From assembly GCF_000877395.1 (NCBI RefSeq), contig NZ_JYFE01000041.1, forward strand, positions 186,001 through 250,000: 64,000 bases of DNA, written 5' to 3'. This DNA is from Jannaschia aquimarina (GTDB lineage: Bacteria > Pseudomonadota > Alphaproteobacteria > Rhodobacterales > Rhodobacteraceae). Each line of letters opens with the position of its first letter. The first letter of the stretch is position 1. The notes beneath the pieces are model-generated. The model worked only from the letters and a program-made list of their open reading frames with translations, did not search any database and had not been told where the DNA came from. The position numbers and the translations under genes are program-made. Shown here one piece after another: positions 27,481 through 36,107 of this stretch.

Positions 27481-28347
27481 TCACATGCCGTCTCTCGCCG
27501 CGCGCCGCATGGCGCGTGTCAGCGGCGCAAGCACATCGGCCATCACGCGGCTGACCTGCCATGTCAGCGGTGTTTCGAGTGTCGCGCCCGGGATCAGCTC
27601 GACCAGATGACCGGCCTCGAGATCGGGGCGCATGAGCCCTTCGGGATTCACGCCCCAGGCCAGACCTGCGCGAAGGGCCGCCTGAAGCGGGGAGGTCGCC
27701 GGCAGGGAATGGGCGGGCGGGTTGATCGCCTCTCCGGTGACCTGCCGGATCCAGCGGGTCTGGAGCGCGTCCTTCGGATTGAACCGCAGCGTCGGCGCGC
27801 GGGCCAGCGCGGCGGCATCGGGGCCGTCCGGAAACCACCGGTCCCGGAAGCCGGGCGAACAGGCGGCCAGATAGCGCAGCGCGCCCAGCGGATAGGCGTC
27901 GCAGCCGGGCAGGGGGCGCGTCTGGGCGGTGACGGCGGCGCTGACCTCGCCCCGGCGCAAGAGGTCCGCGGAATGGTCCTGGTCGTCGATGACGACATCG
28001 AAGCGGAGCCCCTCGACCGCGGCGAGCGCGGGCACGGCCCAGGTCTCCAGGCTGTCGGCGTTGATCGCGATGGCGAGGGCAGGGGGCGCCCCTTCCTGGC
28101 CCAGATCGGCGGCCAGTGCCGCATCGAGGGCGGCCATCTCGCGCGCGTGGCGCAGGAGGCGCCGGCCGAGCGCCGTCGGCTCTGCCGGTCCCAATCGGAC
28201 AAAGAGCGCGCCGCCCGCCGCCTCGGCCAGGGCCTTCATGCGCTGACTGACCGCCGAGGGGGTCACGCCCACGCGCGCGGCCGCCAGATCGAAGCTGCCG
28301 GTCTCGCAGACGGCATCGAGAGTGGCGAGGAGGGTGGGCGCAAACAT
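27481..28347 (-). CDS. argP: LysR-family regulator ArgP
   Basis: 288 residues. N-terminal winged HTH (about 1-60, TGSFDLAAARVGVTPSAVSQ), then a substrate-binding domain. Divergent from an argO-like exporter 69 bases away, the standard ArgP-ArgO arrangement, in which the regulator activates export when arginine is high and lysine shuts it off. Sequence similarity to ArgP/IciA is evident (PLGALRYLAACSPGF). It converges with the DUF998 gene. Confidence 0.88.
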   Translation of the reverse strand: MFAPTLLATLDAVCETGSFDLAAARVGVTPSAVSQRMKALAEAAGGALFVRLGPAEPTALGRRLLRHAREMAALDAALAADLGQEGAPPALAIAINADSLETWAVPALAAVEGLRFDVVIDDQDHSADLLRRGEVSAAVTAQTRPLPGCDAYPLGALRYLAACSPGFRDRWFPDGPDAAALARAPTLRFNPKDALQTRWIRQVTGEAINPPAHSLPATSPLQAALRAGLAWGVNPEGLMRPDLEAGHLVELIPGATLETPLTWQVSRVMADVLAPLTRAMRRAARDGM

Positions 28348-28416
28348 AAGAAACTCTAATTCTGGGTGACCATTCCTAAGTTGTCATGATAGTCGGCGGC
28401 GGTCCAGTTGGCGCCC
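28348..28416. promoter_or_regulatory. argP-argO divergent promoter region
   Basis: Only 69 bases separate the two starts, so both promoters and the ArgP site must lie here. The AT-rich stretch 28352-28383 (AACTCTAATTCTG to CCTAAGTTGTC) is bounded by partly inverted AACT/AGTT ends, a plausible LysR-type site, although the symmetry is weak. Confidence 0.5.
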
Positions 28417-29010
28417 ATGACTTCGCTTCTTTCCGGCTTCGGCCTTGGCCTGTCCCTCATCCTCGCCATCGGCGCGCAGAATGCCTTTGTCCTTCGTCAG
28501 GGTCTGCGCGGAGAGCATGTGCTGCCCGTCGTGCTGACCTGCGCCCTGTCCGAAATCGTGCTCATCTCGATCGGCGTGCTGGGTTTCGGCACGCTGGTCG
28601 CGCGTGCGCCCTGGGCGGTCGAAGCGATGCGCTGGGGCGGGGTCGCGTTTCTGCTGGTCTATGCCGCGATCGCGGCGCGGCGGGCCTGGATCGGAGGGGC
28701 CGCGTTGAGGCCCGGCGGGCAGATGACGTCGCTGCGGGCGGCGCTTCTGACCTGTCTGGCCGTGACCTGGTTGAACCCACACGCCTGGCTGGACACGGTC
28801 GTGCTGCTCGGCTCAGTCTCGACGCAGGCAGAGGTGCCGGGCCTGTTCGGGGCGGGCGCGATCGTGGCGGCGGCCGTCTTCTTCTTTTCGCTGGGCTTCG
28901 GCGCGCGGCTGCTGCGGCCGATCTTTGCGCGGCCTGCGGCGTGGCGGGCGCTAGACGCGGGCATCGCGCTGGTCATGACCGTGATCGCCGTGGGGCTGGC
29001 GACGGGCTAG
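28417..29010 (+). CDS. argO: LysE/ArgO-family amino-acid exporter
   Basis: 197 residues from the ATG at 28417. Five to six membrane helices and the LysE signature SLILAIGAQNAFVLRQGL near the N-terminus, plus a VTWLNPHAWLDTVVLLG region. It is expected to export arginine or lysine analogues across the inner membrane. No obvious Shine-Dalgarno precedes the ATG. Regulated by the divergent ArgP. Confidence 0.9.
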   Translation: MTSLLSGFGLGLSLILAIGAQNAFVLRQGLRGEHVLPVVLTCALSEIVLISIGVLGFGTLVARAPWAVEAMRWGGVAFLLVYAAIAARRAWIGGAALRPGGQMTSLRAALLTCLAVTWLNPHAWLDTVVLLGSVSTQAEVPGLFGAGAIVAAAVFFFSLGFGARLLRPIFARPAAWRALDAGIALVMTVIAVGLATG

Positions 29011-29073
29011 GCGAAGCGCGTTCGGACGCGGTTGCATCTTGCGCCGCGGCGGTCGCGGGCGCAGGAGGGTCAC

Positions 29074-29970
29074 ATGACGTCCCCCAGCCGACCCGTTCAG
29101 GGCATCCTGTGGATGGCCGTGACGGGCCTGTGCTTCATCGCCGTGACGGCGGTGGTCAAGCATGGCGCGCAGGATCTGCCGGCGGCGCAGGCGGCTTTTC
29201 TGCGCTACCTGCTGGGGCTGGTCTTCCTGCTGCCTCTGCTGCGCAGTCTGGTGGCAGTGCGGATGCCGGCGCGCGACTGGGGCCTTTTCGCGACGCGGGG
29301 GGCGGCGCACACGCTGGGCGTGACGCTGTGGTTCTTCGCCATGACCCAGATCCCGATCGCCGAGGTCACGGCGATGAACTACCTCAACCCCGTCTACGTC
29401 ACGCTTGGTGCGGCGCTGGTCCTGGGCGAGAAGCTGGCGGCGCGTCGTCTGATCGCCGTGGGCGTGGCGCTGTTCGGCGTGGTCGTGATCCTGCGCCCCG
29501 GTTTCCGGGAAGTGCAACTGGGCCATGCGGCGATGCTGCTGACGGCGGTGCTGTTCGCGGTATCGTACCTGACGGCCAAGCCGTTGTCGGATCGCCATCC
29601 GGCGACGCTGGTCGTTGCCATGCTCTCGGTCACGGTAACGATCGGGTTGGCGCCGCTGGCCGCGCTGGTCTGGGTGCCCCCGACCCTGGCCGATCTGGGC
29701 TGGATGTTCCTCGTGGCCGCCTTCGCGACCGCCGGGCACTACACGATGACGCGGGCCTTCGCCGCCGCGCCTATCGCAGTGACGCAACCGGTGACGTTCC
29801 TTCAGATGGTCTGGGCCGTTTTGCTGGGCTGGGCGCTGTTCGATGAGCCGCCGGATCTGTTCGTCGTTCTGGGCGCGGCGCTCATCATCGGGTCGGTGAC
29901 GTTCATCGCGTGGCGGGAATCGCGCCTCAAGCGGCAGGTGACGCCGCCTGTGTTGGCGGTGAAACACTGA
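29074..29970 (+). CDS. DMT-superfamily (EamA) transporter
   Basis: 298 residues, ten hydrophobic helices in two EamA repeats (about 8-140 and 150-285). The first repeat ends with the typical EVTAMNYLNPVYVTLGAALVLGEKL; the second with QPVTFLQMVWAVLLGWALFDE. Members export metabolites or amino acids; specificity unknown. Start ATG at 29074 has AGGAGGGTCAC upstream. Confidence 0.9.
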   Translation: MTSPSRPVQGILWMAVTGLCFIAVTAVVKHGAQDLPAAQAAFLRYLLGLVFLLPLLRSLVAVRMPARDWGLFATRGAAHTLGVTLWFFAMTQIPIAEVTAMNYLNPVYVTLGAALVLGEKLAARRLIAVGVALFGVVVILRPGFREVQLGHAAMLLTAVLFAVSYLTAKPLSDRHPATLVVAMLSVTVTIGLAPLAALVWVPPTLADLGWMFLVAAFATAGHYTMTRAFAAAPIAVTQPVTFLQMVWAVLLGWALFDEPPDLFVVLGAALIIGSVTFIAWRESRLKRQVTPPVLAVKH

Positions 29971-30039
29971 CCGGGGCGAATTAACCTTTCGTTAGGATTT
30001 CGCGTTGCGGGCGGCGGATCCGGGCCGCATGTCTTGGCC

Positions 30040-30687
30040 ATGTTCAGACTTTGTTCACTCCTCGTCCTGCTCGCTGCCCCACTTGGCGCCGGAGAGGCCA
30101 GCGGCCCGATCCGCGTCGTCGATGCGGACACGTTCGATATCGGGCTGGCGGAGAATGTCCGCCTGATCGGCATCGACGCCGCTGAGGGCGCGCAGACCTG
30201 CACGGACGCATCGGGCACCATCCTCGCCTGCGGAGAGATGGCGAGCGCGGCGGCGCGACGGCTCTACCAGGGAAAGCGCGCGACCTGCCGGTGGGAGGAA
30301 ACCGACCGATATGGCCGGCCCTTGGCGGTCTGCACGGTCGAGGGGCGCGATGCCAATGCCGATCTGGTGCGCCTGGGACTGGCGCGGACGTATCGCGACA
30401 GCCCGGCCTATGCCGAAGAGGAGAAGGAAGCCCAGCTGCTGGCGCGGGGTCTCTGGGCGTACGAGATGATGGACCCGGCCGCCTGGCGGGCGGCGCAGCG
30501 CGCGAGCGGGTCGGTTGCGCGGACGGATTGCGCGATCAAGGGCAACATGTCGTCTTCGGGTCGCATCTATCACATGCCGGGCCAGCGGGACTACGACGCG
30601 ACGCGCATCGACACGCGGCGGGGCGAGCGGTGGTTCTGTTCGGAACGCGAGGCGCGCGAGGCGGGGTGGCGGAAAGCGCGCCGATAG
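30040..30687 (+). CDS. Secreted thermonuclease (SNase-like) with C-terminal sunset-type domain
   Basis: 215 residues from the ATG at 30040 (a TTG six bases earlier is the only alternative). Signal peptide about 1-20. The SNase core shows VVDADTFDIG, VRLIGIDAAEG (catalytic Arg and Glu) and DRYGRPLA (second Arg), so a Ca-dependent nuclease is expected to be active. After about residue 160 comes CAIKGNMSSSGRIYHMPG...GERWFCSEREAREAGW, a small motif often appended to such nucleases. It may scavenge extracellular nucleic acid. Convergent with the MFS gene, 18 bases apart. Confidence 0.88.
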   Translation: MFRLCSLLVLLAAPLGAGEASGPIRVVDADTFDIGLAENVRLIGIDAAEGAQTCTDASGTILACGEMASAAARRLYQGKRATCRWEETDRYGRPLAVCTVEGRDANADLVRLGLARTYRDSPAYAEEEKEAQLLARGLWAYEMMDPAAWRAAQRASGSVARTDCAIKGNMSSSGRIYHMPGQRDYDATRIDTRRGERWFCSEREAREAGWRKARR

Positions 30688-30705
30688 GCGTTGCGGCGGC
30701 AAGGA

Positions 30706-31920
30706 TCAGGAAGCCAGTCGCTTGTTCCGCCGGATCGTGAGCGCGATGGCGAGGACCGCGATGCTGCCGGAGGCGACCTGAAGTGCGATCAGGGGAACGG
30801 CGCTCTCGCCTCCATTCAGGAGCCAGCCGGCCACGGCCGAGAGCGCCGCGCCGCCGCCAATCATCATCGACCCGCCCAGTCCGCTGGCCGTGCCTGCCAG
30901 ATGCGGCCGAACCGACAGCATGCCAGCCGTCGCATTCGGGATGACCATGCCGTTGCCGAGGCCCAGCACGGTCATGAAACCGAAGAACACGAGTGCCGAG
31001 GTCACGCCGGTGACCAGCGTCAGGACCAGCAGCACCCCCAGGCCGACCGCTTGTCCCAGTGCCCCCCACAGCACCATGCGGTCGACGCCGATCCGCTGGG
31101 AGAAGCGCCCGGAGATCCCGTTCCCGATCATGTAGCCGACCGCCGGTGCGCCGAAATAGAAGCCCAGCTCGGCAGGCGTCAGGCCGTAGATCGCCGAGCC
31201 GACGAAAGGCGCGCCGCCGAGATACGCAAAGAACGAGCCCGAGGCGAAGGCCGCCGCAAGGCAGTAGCCCCAGAAGCGGGGCGACGTGAGCAGGTCGGGA
31301 TATTCCGCGACCTGCTGGCGGAAATTGCCGCCCTTCAGCGGGGCGGTCTCTCCGAGATCCGTGTAGGCGAGGATCCAGAGGCCCGCGCCGCACAGAAGCA
31401 AGAGCCAGAAGTTCGAGTGCCAGCCGAACGAGCCTTCCAGCAGACCTCCGATCGCGGGGCCAACCATTGGAACGACAGACATGCCCATGGTCACGTAGCC
31501 CAGCATCGAGGCCGCCTTGTCCTGCGGATAGAGGTCCCGGACGACGGCTCGGCTGAGCACCATCGCCGTCACGATGGCCGCCTGGCACATGCGGAAGACG
31601 AGGAACGTCTCGATCGTCTCGGCCATGAGGCAGCCGATCGTGGCGAGCATGAACAACGCGATCCCCCAGAGGATCACCGGCCGCCGCCCGTACCGGTCCG
31701 AGAGCGGACCGACGATGAGTTGCAGGACGGCGTTCACGCCGAGATAGGCGCCGACCGAAAGCTGCACGAGCGCGTAGTCCGCCGCGAACCATTCCGCCAT
31801 GGCGGGAAGGCTGGGCAGGAAGATGTTCATCGACAGGGTCGACACCCCGACCAGCGCGACCAGCGTCAGGATGTGGGGCGGTGAGCGCCGGGTCGTGGTC
31901 TGGTCGGTGAGCTGGGCCAT
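30706..31920 (-). CDS. Bcr/CflA-family multidrug efflux MFS transporter
   Basis: 404 residues with twelve hydrophobic helices. The MFS motif A is GPLSDRYGRRPVILWG between helices 2 and 3; SLPAMAEWFAAD and RAVVRDLYPQDKAASMLGY are typical of the Bcr/CflA branch (DHA1), which exports bicyclomycin, sulfonamides or chloramphenicol with proton exchange. Substrate here not known. Divergent from pccB. Confidence 0.9.
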   Translation of the reverse strand: MAQLTDQTTTRRSPPHILTLVALVGVSTLSMNIFLPSLPAMAEWFAADYALVQLSVGAYLGVNAVLQLIVGPLSDRYGRRPVILWGIALFMLATIGCLMAETIETFLVFRMCQAAIVTAMVLSRAVVRDLYPQDKAASMLGYVTMGMSVVPMVGPAIGGLLEGSFGWHSNFWLLLLCGAGLWILAYTDLGETAPLKGGNFRQQVAEYPDLLTSPRFWGYCLAAAFASGSFFAYLGGAPFVGSAIYGLTPAELGFYFGAPAVGYMIGNGISGRFSQRIGVDRMVLWGALGQAVGLGVLLVLTLVTGVTSALVFFGFMTVLGLGNGMVIPNATAGMLSVRPHLAGTASGLGGSMMIGGGAALSAVAGWLLNGGESAVPLIALQVASGSIAVLAIALTIRRNKRLAS

Positions 31921-32103
31921 CGTCTTCCATTAAGCGCGCAGGGCGCGCTCGTCCAATTCCGTGGATGCAGCGGCGCCTGTGCGTCTGCGCCGGGATCCGG
32001 GATGATCTGATGCGTGCGTGCGGTATGTTCGCGGAAGAATCGGTGAGGGTCTTTACGGTCCGCGATCCTCGGGGATCGGATCGTGCGGATTGCCGTTCGA
32101 AAG

Positions 32104-32111
32104 TTGGCAAA
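32104..32111. promoter_or_regulatory. TTGGCAAA box upstream of pccB (possible PccR-type half-site)
   Basis: PccR/ScfR regulators of propionyl-CoA genes in Rhodobacter recognise pairs of TTTGCAAA. TTGGCAAA here differs at one base and lies 69 bases before the pccB ATG. A well-matched second copy at the expected spacing is not seen, so this is a weak call. Other contents of 31921-32179: an inverted CGATCC/GGATCG pair (about 32070-32085) and no gene. Confidence 0.25.
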
Positions 32112-32179
32112 TGTTGCGCGGGGGTCTTCCCTCGCCGCGTCGCAGCGTCTAACCGGACGCCAGACAGGGAGGACGCCGC

Positions 32180-33712
32180 ATGAAGGATATCCTGAACGAG
32201 GTCGAGGGCCGTCGCGAGGCGGCGCGTACCGGCGGCGGGCAGGCGCGGATCGACGCGCAACACGAGAAGGGCAAGCTGACCGCGCGTGAGCGGGTCGAAT
32301 TGCTGCTGGATGCGGGCTCCTTCGAAGAGTTCGACATGTTCAAGGCCCACCGCTGCACCGAGTTCGGGATGGAGAAGAACCGCCCGGCGGGCGACGGCGT
32401 CGTGACCGGCTGGGGCACGATCAACGGTCGCCTCGTCTACGTCTTCAGTCAGGATTTCACTGTTCTGGGCGGCTCCGTCTCCGAGACCCATGCGCAGAAG
32501 ATCTGCAAGATCATGGACATGGCATTGCAGAACGGGGCGCCGGTGATCGGGCTGAACGATTCCGGCGGGGCGCGCATCCAGGAAGGCGTCGACAGCCTTG
32601 CGGGATATGGCGACGTCTTCACCCGCAACATTGATGCCTCGGGCGTGATCCCGCAGATCAGCGTGATCATGGGGCCGTGCGCGGGGGGCGCCGTCTATTC
32701 GCCGGCGATGACGGATTTCATCTTCATGGTGAAGGACACCTCCTACATGTTCGTCACCGGCCCAGACGTGGTGAAGACTGTCACCAACGAGGTCGTCACC
32801 GCCGAAGAACTGGGCGGCGCGTCGGCCCATACGAAGAAGTCCGGCGTGGCCGACGGCGCCTTCGAAAACGATGTCGAGGCGCTGGCCGAGGTGCGGCGCC
32901 TGGTCGACTTTCTGCCGCTCTCGAACCGCGAGGTTGTGCCGGTGCGGCCCTTCTTCGACGACCCGGACCGGCTGGAGGACAGCCTCGAGACATTGATCCC
33001 CGACAACCCCAACCAGCCCTACGACATGAAGGAGTTGATCCTGAAGATCGCCGACGAGGGCGACTTCTACGAGATCCAGCCCGATTTCGCCGCCAACATC
33101 CTGACCGGCTTCATCCGCCTGGAAGGGCGGACCGTCGGTGTCGTCGCCAACCAGCCCATGGTTCTGGCCGGGTGTCTGGATATCGACAGCTCCCGCAAGG
33201 GCGCGAAGTTCGTCCGCTTCTGCGACGCCTTCTCGATTCCGATCCTGACGCTGGTGGACGTGCCTGGCTTCCTGCCCGGCTCGAGCCAGGAATATGGCGG
33301 CATCATCAAGCACGGGGCGAAGCTGCTCTTCGCCTATGGCGAGGCGACGGTGCCGAAGGTGACGGTCATCACCCGCAAGGCCTATGGCGGCGCCTACGAC
33401 GTCATGGCGTCCAAGCATCTGAGGGCGGATTTCAACTACGCCTGGCCCAGCGCCGAGATCGCCGTGATGGGGGCCAAGGGCGCGGTCGAGATCCTCTATC
33501 GCAAGGAGCTGGGCGATCCCGACAAGATCGCGGCCCGGACGGCGGATTACGAGGACCGTTTCGCCAACCCCTTCGTCGCGGCCGAGCGCGGATTCATCGA
33601 CGAGGTGATCGAGCCCCGCGCGACCCGCAAGCGCGTGGCGCGGGCCTTCGCCTCGCTGCGGACCAAGCAGACGCAGCGGCCGTGGCGCAAGCACCCGACC
33701 CTGCCGCTCTGA
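32180..33712 (+). CDS. pccB: Propionyl-CoA carboxylase beta subunit
   Basis: 510 residues, the standard length. This carboxyltransferase subunit moves CO2 from biotin to propionyl-CoA, giving (S)-methylmalonyl-CoA. The two crotonase-like halves show [21 protein letters not shown] and the oxyanion glycines [13 protein letters not shown], then [25 protein letters not shown] (in two parts) and [11 protein letters not shown]. It starts the methylmalonyl-CoA cluster, whose other enzymes pccA and mcm lie 3 and 8 kb downstream on the same strand. GGGAGGACGCCGC precedes the ATG. Confidence 0.96.
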   Translation: MKDILNEVEGRREAARTGGGQARIDAQHEKGKLTARERVELLLDAGSFEEFDMFKAHRCTEFGMEKNRPAGDGVVTGWGTINGRLVYVFSQDFTVLGGSVSETHAQKICKIMDMALQNGAPVIGLNDSGGARIQEGVDSLAGYGDVFTRNIDASGVIPQISVIMGPCAGGAVYSPAMTDFIFMVKDTSYMFVTGPDVVKTVTNEVVTAEELGGASAHTKKSGVADGAFENDVEALAEVRRLVDFLPLSNREVVPVRPFFDDPDRLEDSLETLIPDNPNQPYDMKELILKIADEGDFYEIQPDFAANILTGFIRLEGRTVGVVANQPMVLAGCLDIDSSRKGAKFVRFCDAFSIPILTLVDVPGFLPGSSQEYGGIIKHGAKLLFAYGEATVPKVTVITRKAYGGAYDVMASKHLRADFNYAWPSAEIAVMGAKGAVEILYRKELGDPDKIAARTADYEDRFANPFVAAERGFIDEVIEPRATRKRVARAFASLRTKQTQRPWRKHPTLPL

Positions 33713-33719
33713 GCGCGCG

Positions 33720-34430
33720 ATGGGGGCGGAACCGGCGATACGGGTGATCCACCGCATCGAGCTGATGGCCGATGACCGGGGCGGGATCACCCATGCGCAT
33801 ATCGAGGGCGAGGAGATGCCGGTCCAGTCCGGGGCCTGGGCTTTCTACGCCCCGCTCGTGAAACTGAAACTGTCCCACGCGCGGGAGGGTCGGCAGACCT
33901 GCCTGCACAGGCGGGCGCGGCGTTTCGTGTCGCCGGGGCCGGCGCAGCGGGTCCTGAACCGCGTCTCTGCCATGACGGGACGGCGGATCGGGCCGTATCT
34001 GGTCGAGGATTGGCACCGGGCGCTGTCCACGCGTGCGACACGGCGCACGGCGGAGACCTGGATCGCGGCGCGGCGCTTGGCGCAGGCTGGGCTGGGACCG
34101 GGCGTCGGCGATCCCGTCGTGGTGCAGCATCTGTCGGCGCCATATCTCGCGGCGTCTTCGGTAACGGCGGGTTTCGTGCAGGAGAACGCGCTGACGCTGC
34201 CGCCCGGACCGTCGCCCGATGCAGGTGCCTTGCGCGCCGCCGGTGTGCGCCCGGACCGGATCGAGTCCTGCATCCGCCAGCCGATCAACGGCTATGTCAC
34301 GGATCTGAATTCTGTCGTCGGTGTCGTGCCGCTGGATGCCGAGGAGGAGGTCGCCGATCTGGCGGCCCGACTTGACGCCGCCCTCGACGGCGGGGACGTC
34401 ACCGCTAGTGTTGGGAGGAACGATGTATGA
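33720..34430 (+). CDS. Unknown protein in the propionyl-CoA carboxylase cluster
   Basis: 236 residues, starting seven bases after pccB. No signal peptide or membrane segments. Arg- and Ala-rich, with a conserved-looking stretch ESCIRQPINGYVTDLNSVVG near residue 180. I recognise no family. Its tight coupling to pccB suggests joint transcription, but not function. Confidence 0.7.
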   Translation: MGAEPAIRVIHRIELMADDRGGITHAHIEGEEMPVQSGAWAFYAPLVKLKLSHAREGRQTCLHRRARRFVSPGPAQRVLNRVSAMTGRRIGPYLVEDWHRALSTRATRRTAETWIAARRLAQAGLGPGVGDPVVVQHLSAPYLAASSVTAGFVQENALTLPPGPSPDAGALRAAGVRPDRIESCIRQPINGYVTDLNSVVGVVPLDAEEEVADLAARLDAALDGGDVTASVGRNDV

Positions 34431-34445
34431 CCGGCGAGGTGCGCC

Positions 34446-34706
34446 ATGACCAAGGATCACGGACCCAGCGTGAAGGACGACGAGACCTACGAGGCGCTGC
34501 GCGAGCAGGGCGCGTCGAAGTCGAAGGCGGCGGCGATCGCCAACGCGCAGGCGGGCGGGGACGAGCCGTCGAAGAAGGGGGGCAAGGCGCCGCCCTACGA
34601 GGAATGGACCAAGGACGAGCTCTACGAGCGGGCTCAGGAGCTGGACGTCGAGGGCCGGTCGGACATGACGAAGGACGAGTTGATCGCGGCCTTGCGCGAC
34701 ACCTGA
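34446..34706 (+). CDS. Small Rho-N/SAP-like protein (DUF7218-like)
   Basis: 86 residues, highly charged. The first half (GPSVKDDETYEALREQGASKSKAAAIANA, in part) resembles DUF7218, and the last third, EEWTKDELYERAQELDVEGRS, is a Rho N-terminal/HeH-type helix-extension-helix that often binds nucleic acid. Starts 15 bases after its upstream neighbour. Role unknown. Confidence 0.8.
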   Translation: MTKDHGPSVKDDETYEALREQGASKSKAAAIANAQAGGDEPSKKGGKAPPYEEWTKDELYERAQELDVEGRSDMTKDELIAALRDT

Positions 34707-35089
34707 TCGCGGCCGCGCTCGCGATCGGGCTTGCCGCTCCGGCCACCGCGCAGGAGGCGGTGCCGTCGGGGCAGGCGCTCGTGTTGTGGGAGATCCTCTG
34801 GGAAAAGGTCGAAGGACAGGAGGACGTTCAGGCCGTTCTGCGTTTCATCGCGCCCGGCGTTGCGCGAGAGGGCGGCACCGTCGATGCCGAGGCGGCGATG
34901 CTGGATATGGACTGGCTGTGCGAGACCCATGCCATGCCGCTTGCGTCCATGTCTTACGCGCGCTCGGACATGGTCATCGTCAATCTCATGGATCGTCCGG
35001 TTGCCCGCGGGGAAACGGACCCCAATGCGACGCAGTATTTCGGCGTCTACCGCATCGCCGACGGCGGATGTCTGCCGGAGGACGGCTGA
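34604..35089 (+). CDS. DUF6497-like secreted protein, start uncertain
   Basis: Mature part about 110 residues: AQEAVPSGQALVLWEILWEK near its start, one cysteine pair region (WLCETHAMP, GGCLPEDG), matching DUF6497. The exported domain is preceded by the hydrophobic run LIAAALAIGLAAPATA from 34703. No ATG, GTG or TTG lies close to it: the nearest canonical start is the ATG at 34604, deep inside the preceding gene, giving 161 residues with a 33-residue basic leader. A CTG at 34703 overlaps the upstream stop as CTGA, exactly where a coupled ATGA start would be expected. The coordinates use the canonical ATG. Confidence 0.6.
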   Translation: MDQGRALRAGSGAGRRGPVGHDEGRVDRGLARHLIAAALAIGLAAPATAQEAVPSGQALVLWEILWEKVEGQEDVQAVLRFIAPGVAREGGTVDAEAAMLDMDWLCETHAMPLASMSYARSDMVIVNLMDRPVARGETDPNATQYFGVYRIADGGCLPEDG

Positions 35090-35195
35090 TCGTGCTGTGG
35101 AGAGCCATGGAACCCGGGGCTGGTCTGCGCCATTCTACTCATGGGAGAGTGCCGCAAGAACGCTACCGACTCCCCGGAAAAGACAGGAGACTCGC

Positions 35196-35327
35196 ATGTC
35201 CAAGCTCATCAAGACCGTCGCCGTTCTCGGCTTCACCGTCACGCTGGCCGCCTGTGGCGGCAACGCCGACGACGAGGTCGTCATCGTCGATCCGATCGTG
35301 GTCGATCCGGTCAGCCCCAAGTTCTGA
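35196..35327 (+). CDS. Tiny lipoprotein, 43 residues (tandem copy 1)
   Basis: Too short for most gene callers. MSKLIKTVAVLGFTVTLAAC is a full lipoprotein signal with lipobox LAAC (Cys20). The 23-residue mature peptide ends EVVIVDPIVVDPVSPKF, acidic and Pro/Val-rich. AGGAGACTCGC gives a good ribosome site for the ATG at 35196. A paralogue follows 210 bases later. Expected to be anchored in the periplasm; function unknown. Confidence 0.8.
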   Translation: MSKLIKTVAVLGFTVTLAACGGNADDEVVIVDPIVVDPVSPKF

Positions 35328-35345
35328 TTGCGCGGCGTCCCGCCA

Positions 35346-35374
35346 ACATTCCGGCGATCTTTCGCCGGATGTTT
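35346..35374 (+). terminator. Hairpin after tiny lipoprotein 1
   Basis: Arms AACATTCCGGCGA and TCGCCGGATGTT pair with a single bulged T and a four-base loop, followed by only a short T run. Likely transcript end or 3' stabiliser for the 35196 gene. Confidence 0.55.
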
Positions 35375-35537
35375 CCGGGGCGCTACAGGCCAGGCGGCCA
35401 AACGTGGTGATTTCGGGGCACCCGTATTCACACGAAAATCAGGCTGGTAAGGTCTCTGCAGGCCGCGATTTCGCGGTCCCATTCACGGGCGGCGTCGGAT
35501 GTGTTCCGGCGCCGCCCGTCAACGTCAGGAGACCTTC

Positions 35538-35675
35538 ATGTCGAAAGTCGTCAAGTCCGCCGCGATGCTCGGCCTGCTCACTGCACTGGCCGGCTGCTTC
35601 CTCCCGGATCCGAATCCGGAAGAGGTGGTCATCGTGGAACCCGTCGTGGTCGAACCCGTCACGACGAAGTACTGA
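35538..35675 (+). CDS. Tiny lipoprotein, 45 residues (tandem copy 2)
   Basis: MSKVVKSAAMLGLLTALAGC is a lipoprotein signal with lipobox LAGC (Cys20). The mature tail EEVVIVEPVVVEPVTTKY closely parallels the tail of the 43-residue lipoprotein at 35196, so the two are a tandem duplication. AGGAGACCTTC precedes the ATG at 35538. Unlike copy 1 it has a Pro-rich FLPDPNP after the cysteine. Function unknown. Confidence 0.8.
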   Translation: MSKVVKSAAMLGLLTALAGCFLPDPNPEEVVIVEPVVVEPVTTKY

Positions 35676-35683
35676 CCTCACGC

Positions 35684-35706
35684 GGGGGCGGGTCGAACCC
35701 GCCCCC
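35684..35706 (+). terminator. Strong hairpin after tiny lipoprotein 2
   Basis: Perfect 10-bp stem GGGGGCGGGT/ACCCGCCCCC with loop CGA, nine bases after the stop codon. No T tract follows, so termination may be rho-assisted, or it may stabilise the short mRNA. Confidence 0.6.
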
Positions 35707-35750
35707 CGTATCCCGGCCCCCGGTATCGCGGATCGTCCACGGGGGCGCCG

Positions 35751-36107
35751 ATGCTGAAGCACCGCGGATTCCCCGGCCGCCTGCCCGGGACCGATTTCCA
35801 GTTCACCCTGCGCCGTGCCAATCCGAAGGGCGCGACGGAATTGCGTCCGCGCGAGCGGTTCCGCGACCGGCGTCCCGCGGACCGCGCCGCCGACGCCGCA
35901 TTCATGGCGGCGCTCTGGGCTCATTTCGGCGAAGAGCCCTTCGAGCGGGGAAACCTCGATGCCGGGCGGCTGTCCTGGTTGCTTGGACGCGAGGTCGTTC
36001 CGGCCACCGATCCGTGGGATCCGGCCTCCTACGACGCTCTGCTGCGGATTGATCCCGGGGTTGCCCGGACGAGCTTTCCCGATGCCTTCGAGACGGGTGC
36101 GACGTGA
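35751..36107 (+). CDS. Unknown 118-residue protein in the pcc cluster
   Basis: Basic N-terminal half (TLRRANPKGATELRPRERFR) and a helical C-terminal half with AAFMAALWAHFGEEPFE and RLSWLLGREV. No signal peptide. No family recognised. Lies between the tiny lipoproteins and pccA; it may be restricted to this lineage. The 346 bases that follow (36108-36453) contain no gene I can support, only the likely promoter of the next small gene. Confidence 0.55.
   Translation: MLKHRGFPGRLPGTDFQFTLRRANPKGATELRPRERFRDRRPADRAADAAFMAALWAHFGEEPFERGNLDAGRLSWLLGREVVPATDPWDPASYDALLRIDPGVARTSFPDAFETGAT

Noticed and set aside
30536-33790. 1084-codon minus-strand ORF across pccB and the MFS gene
   Set aside because: Runs antisense to pccB and out of frame with the MFS gene; no domain, start or ribosome site of its own.
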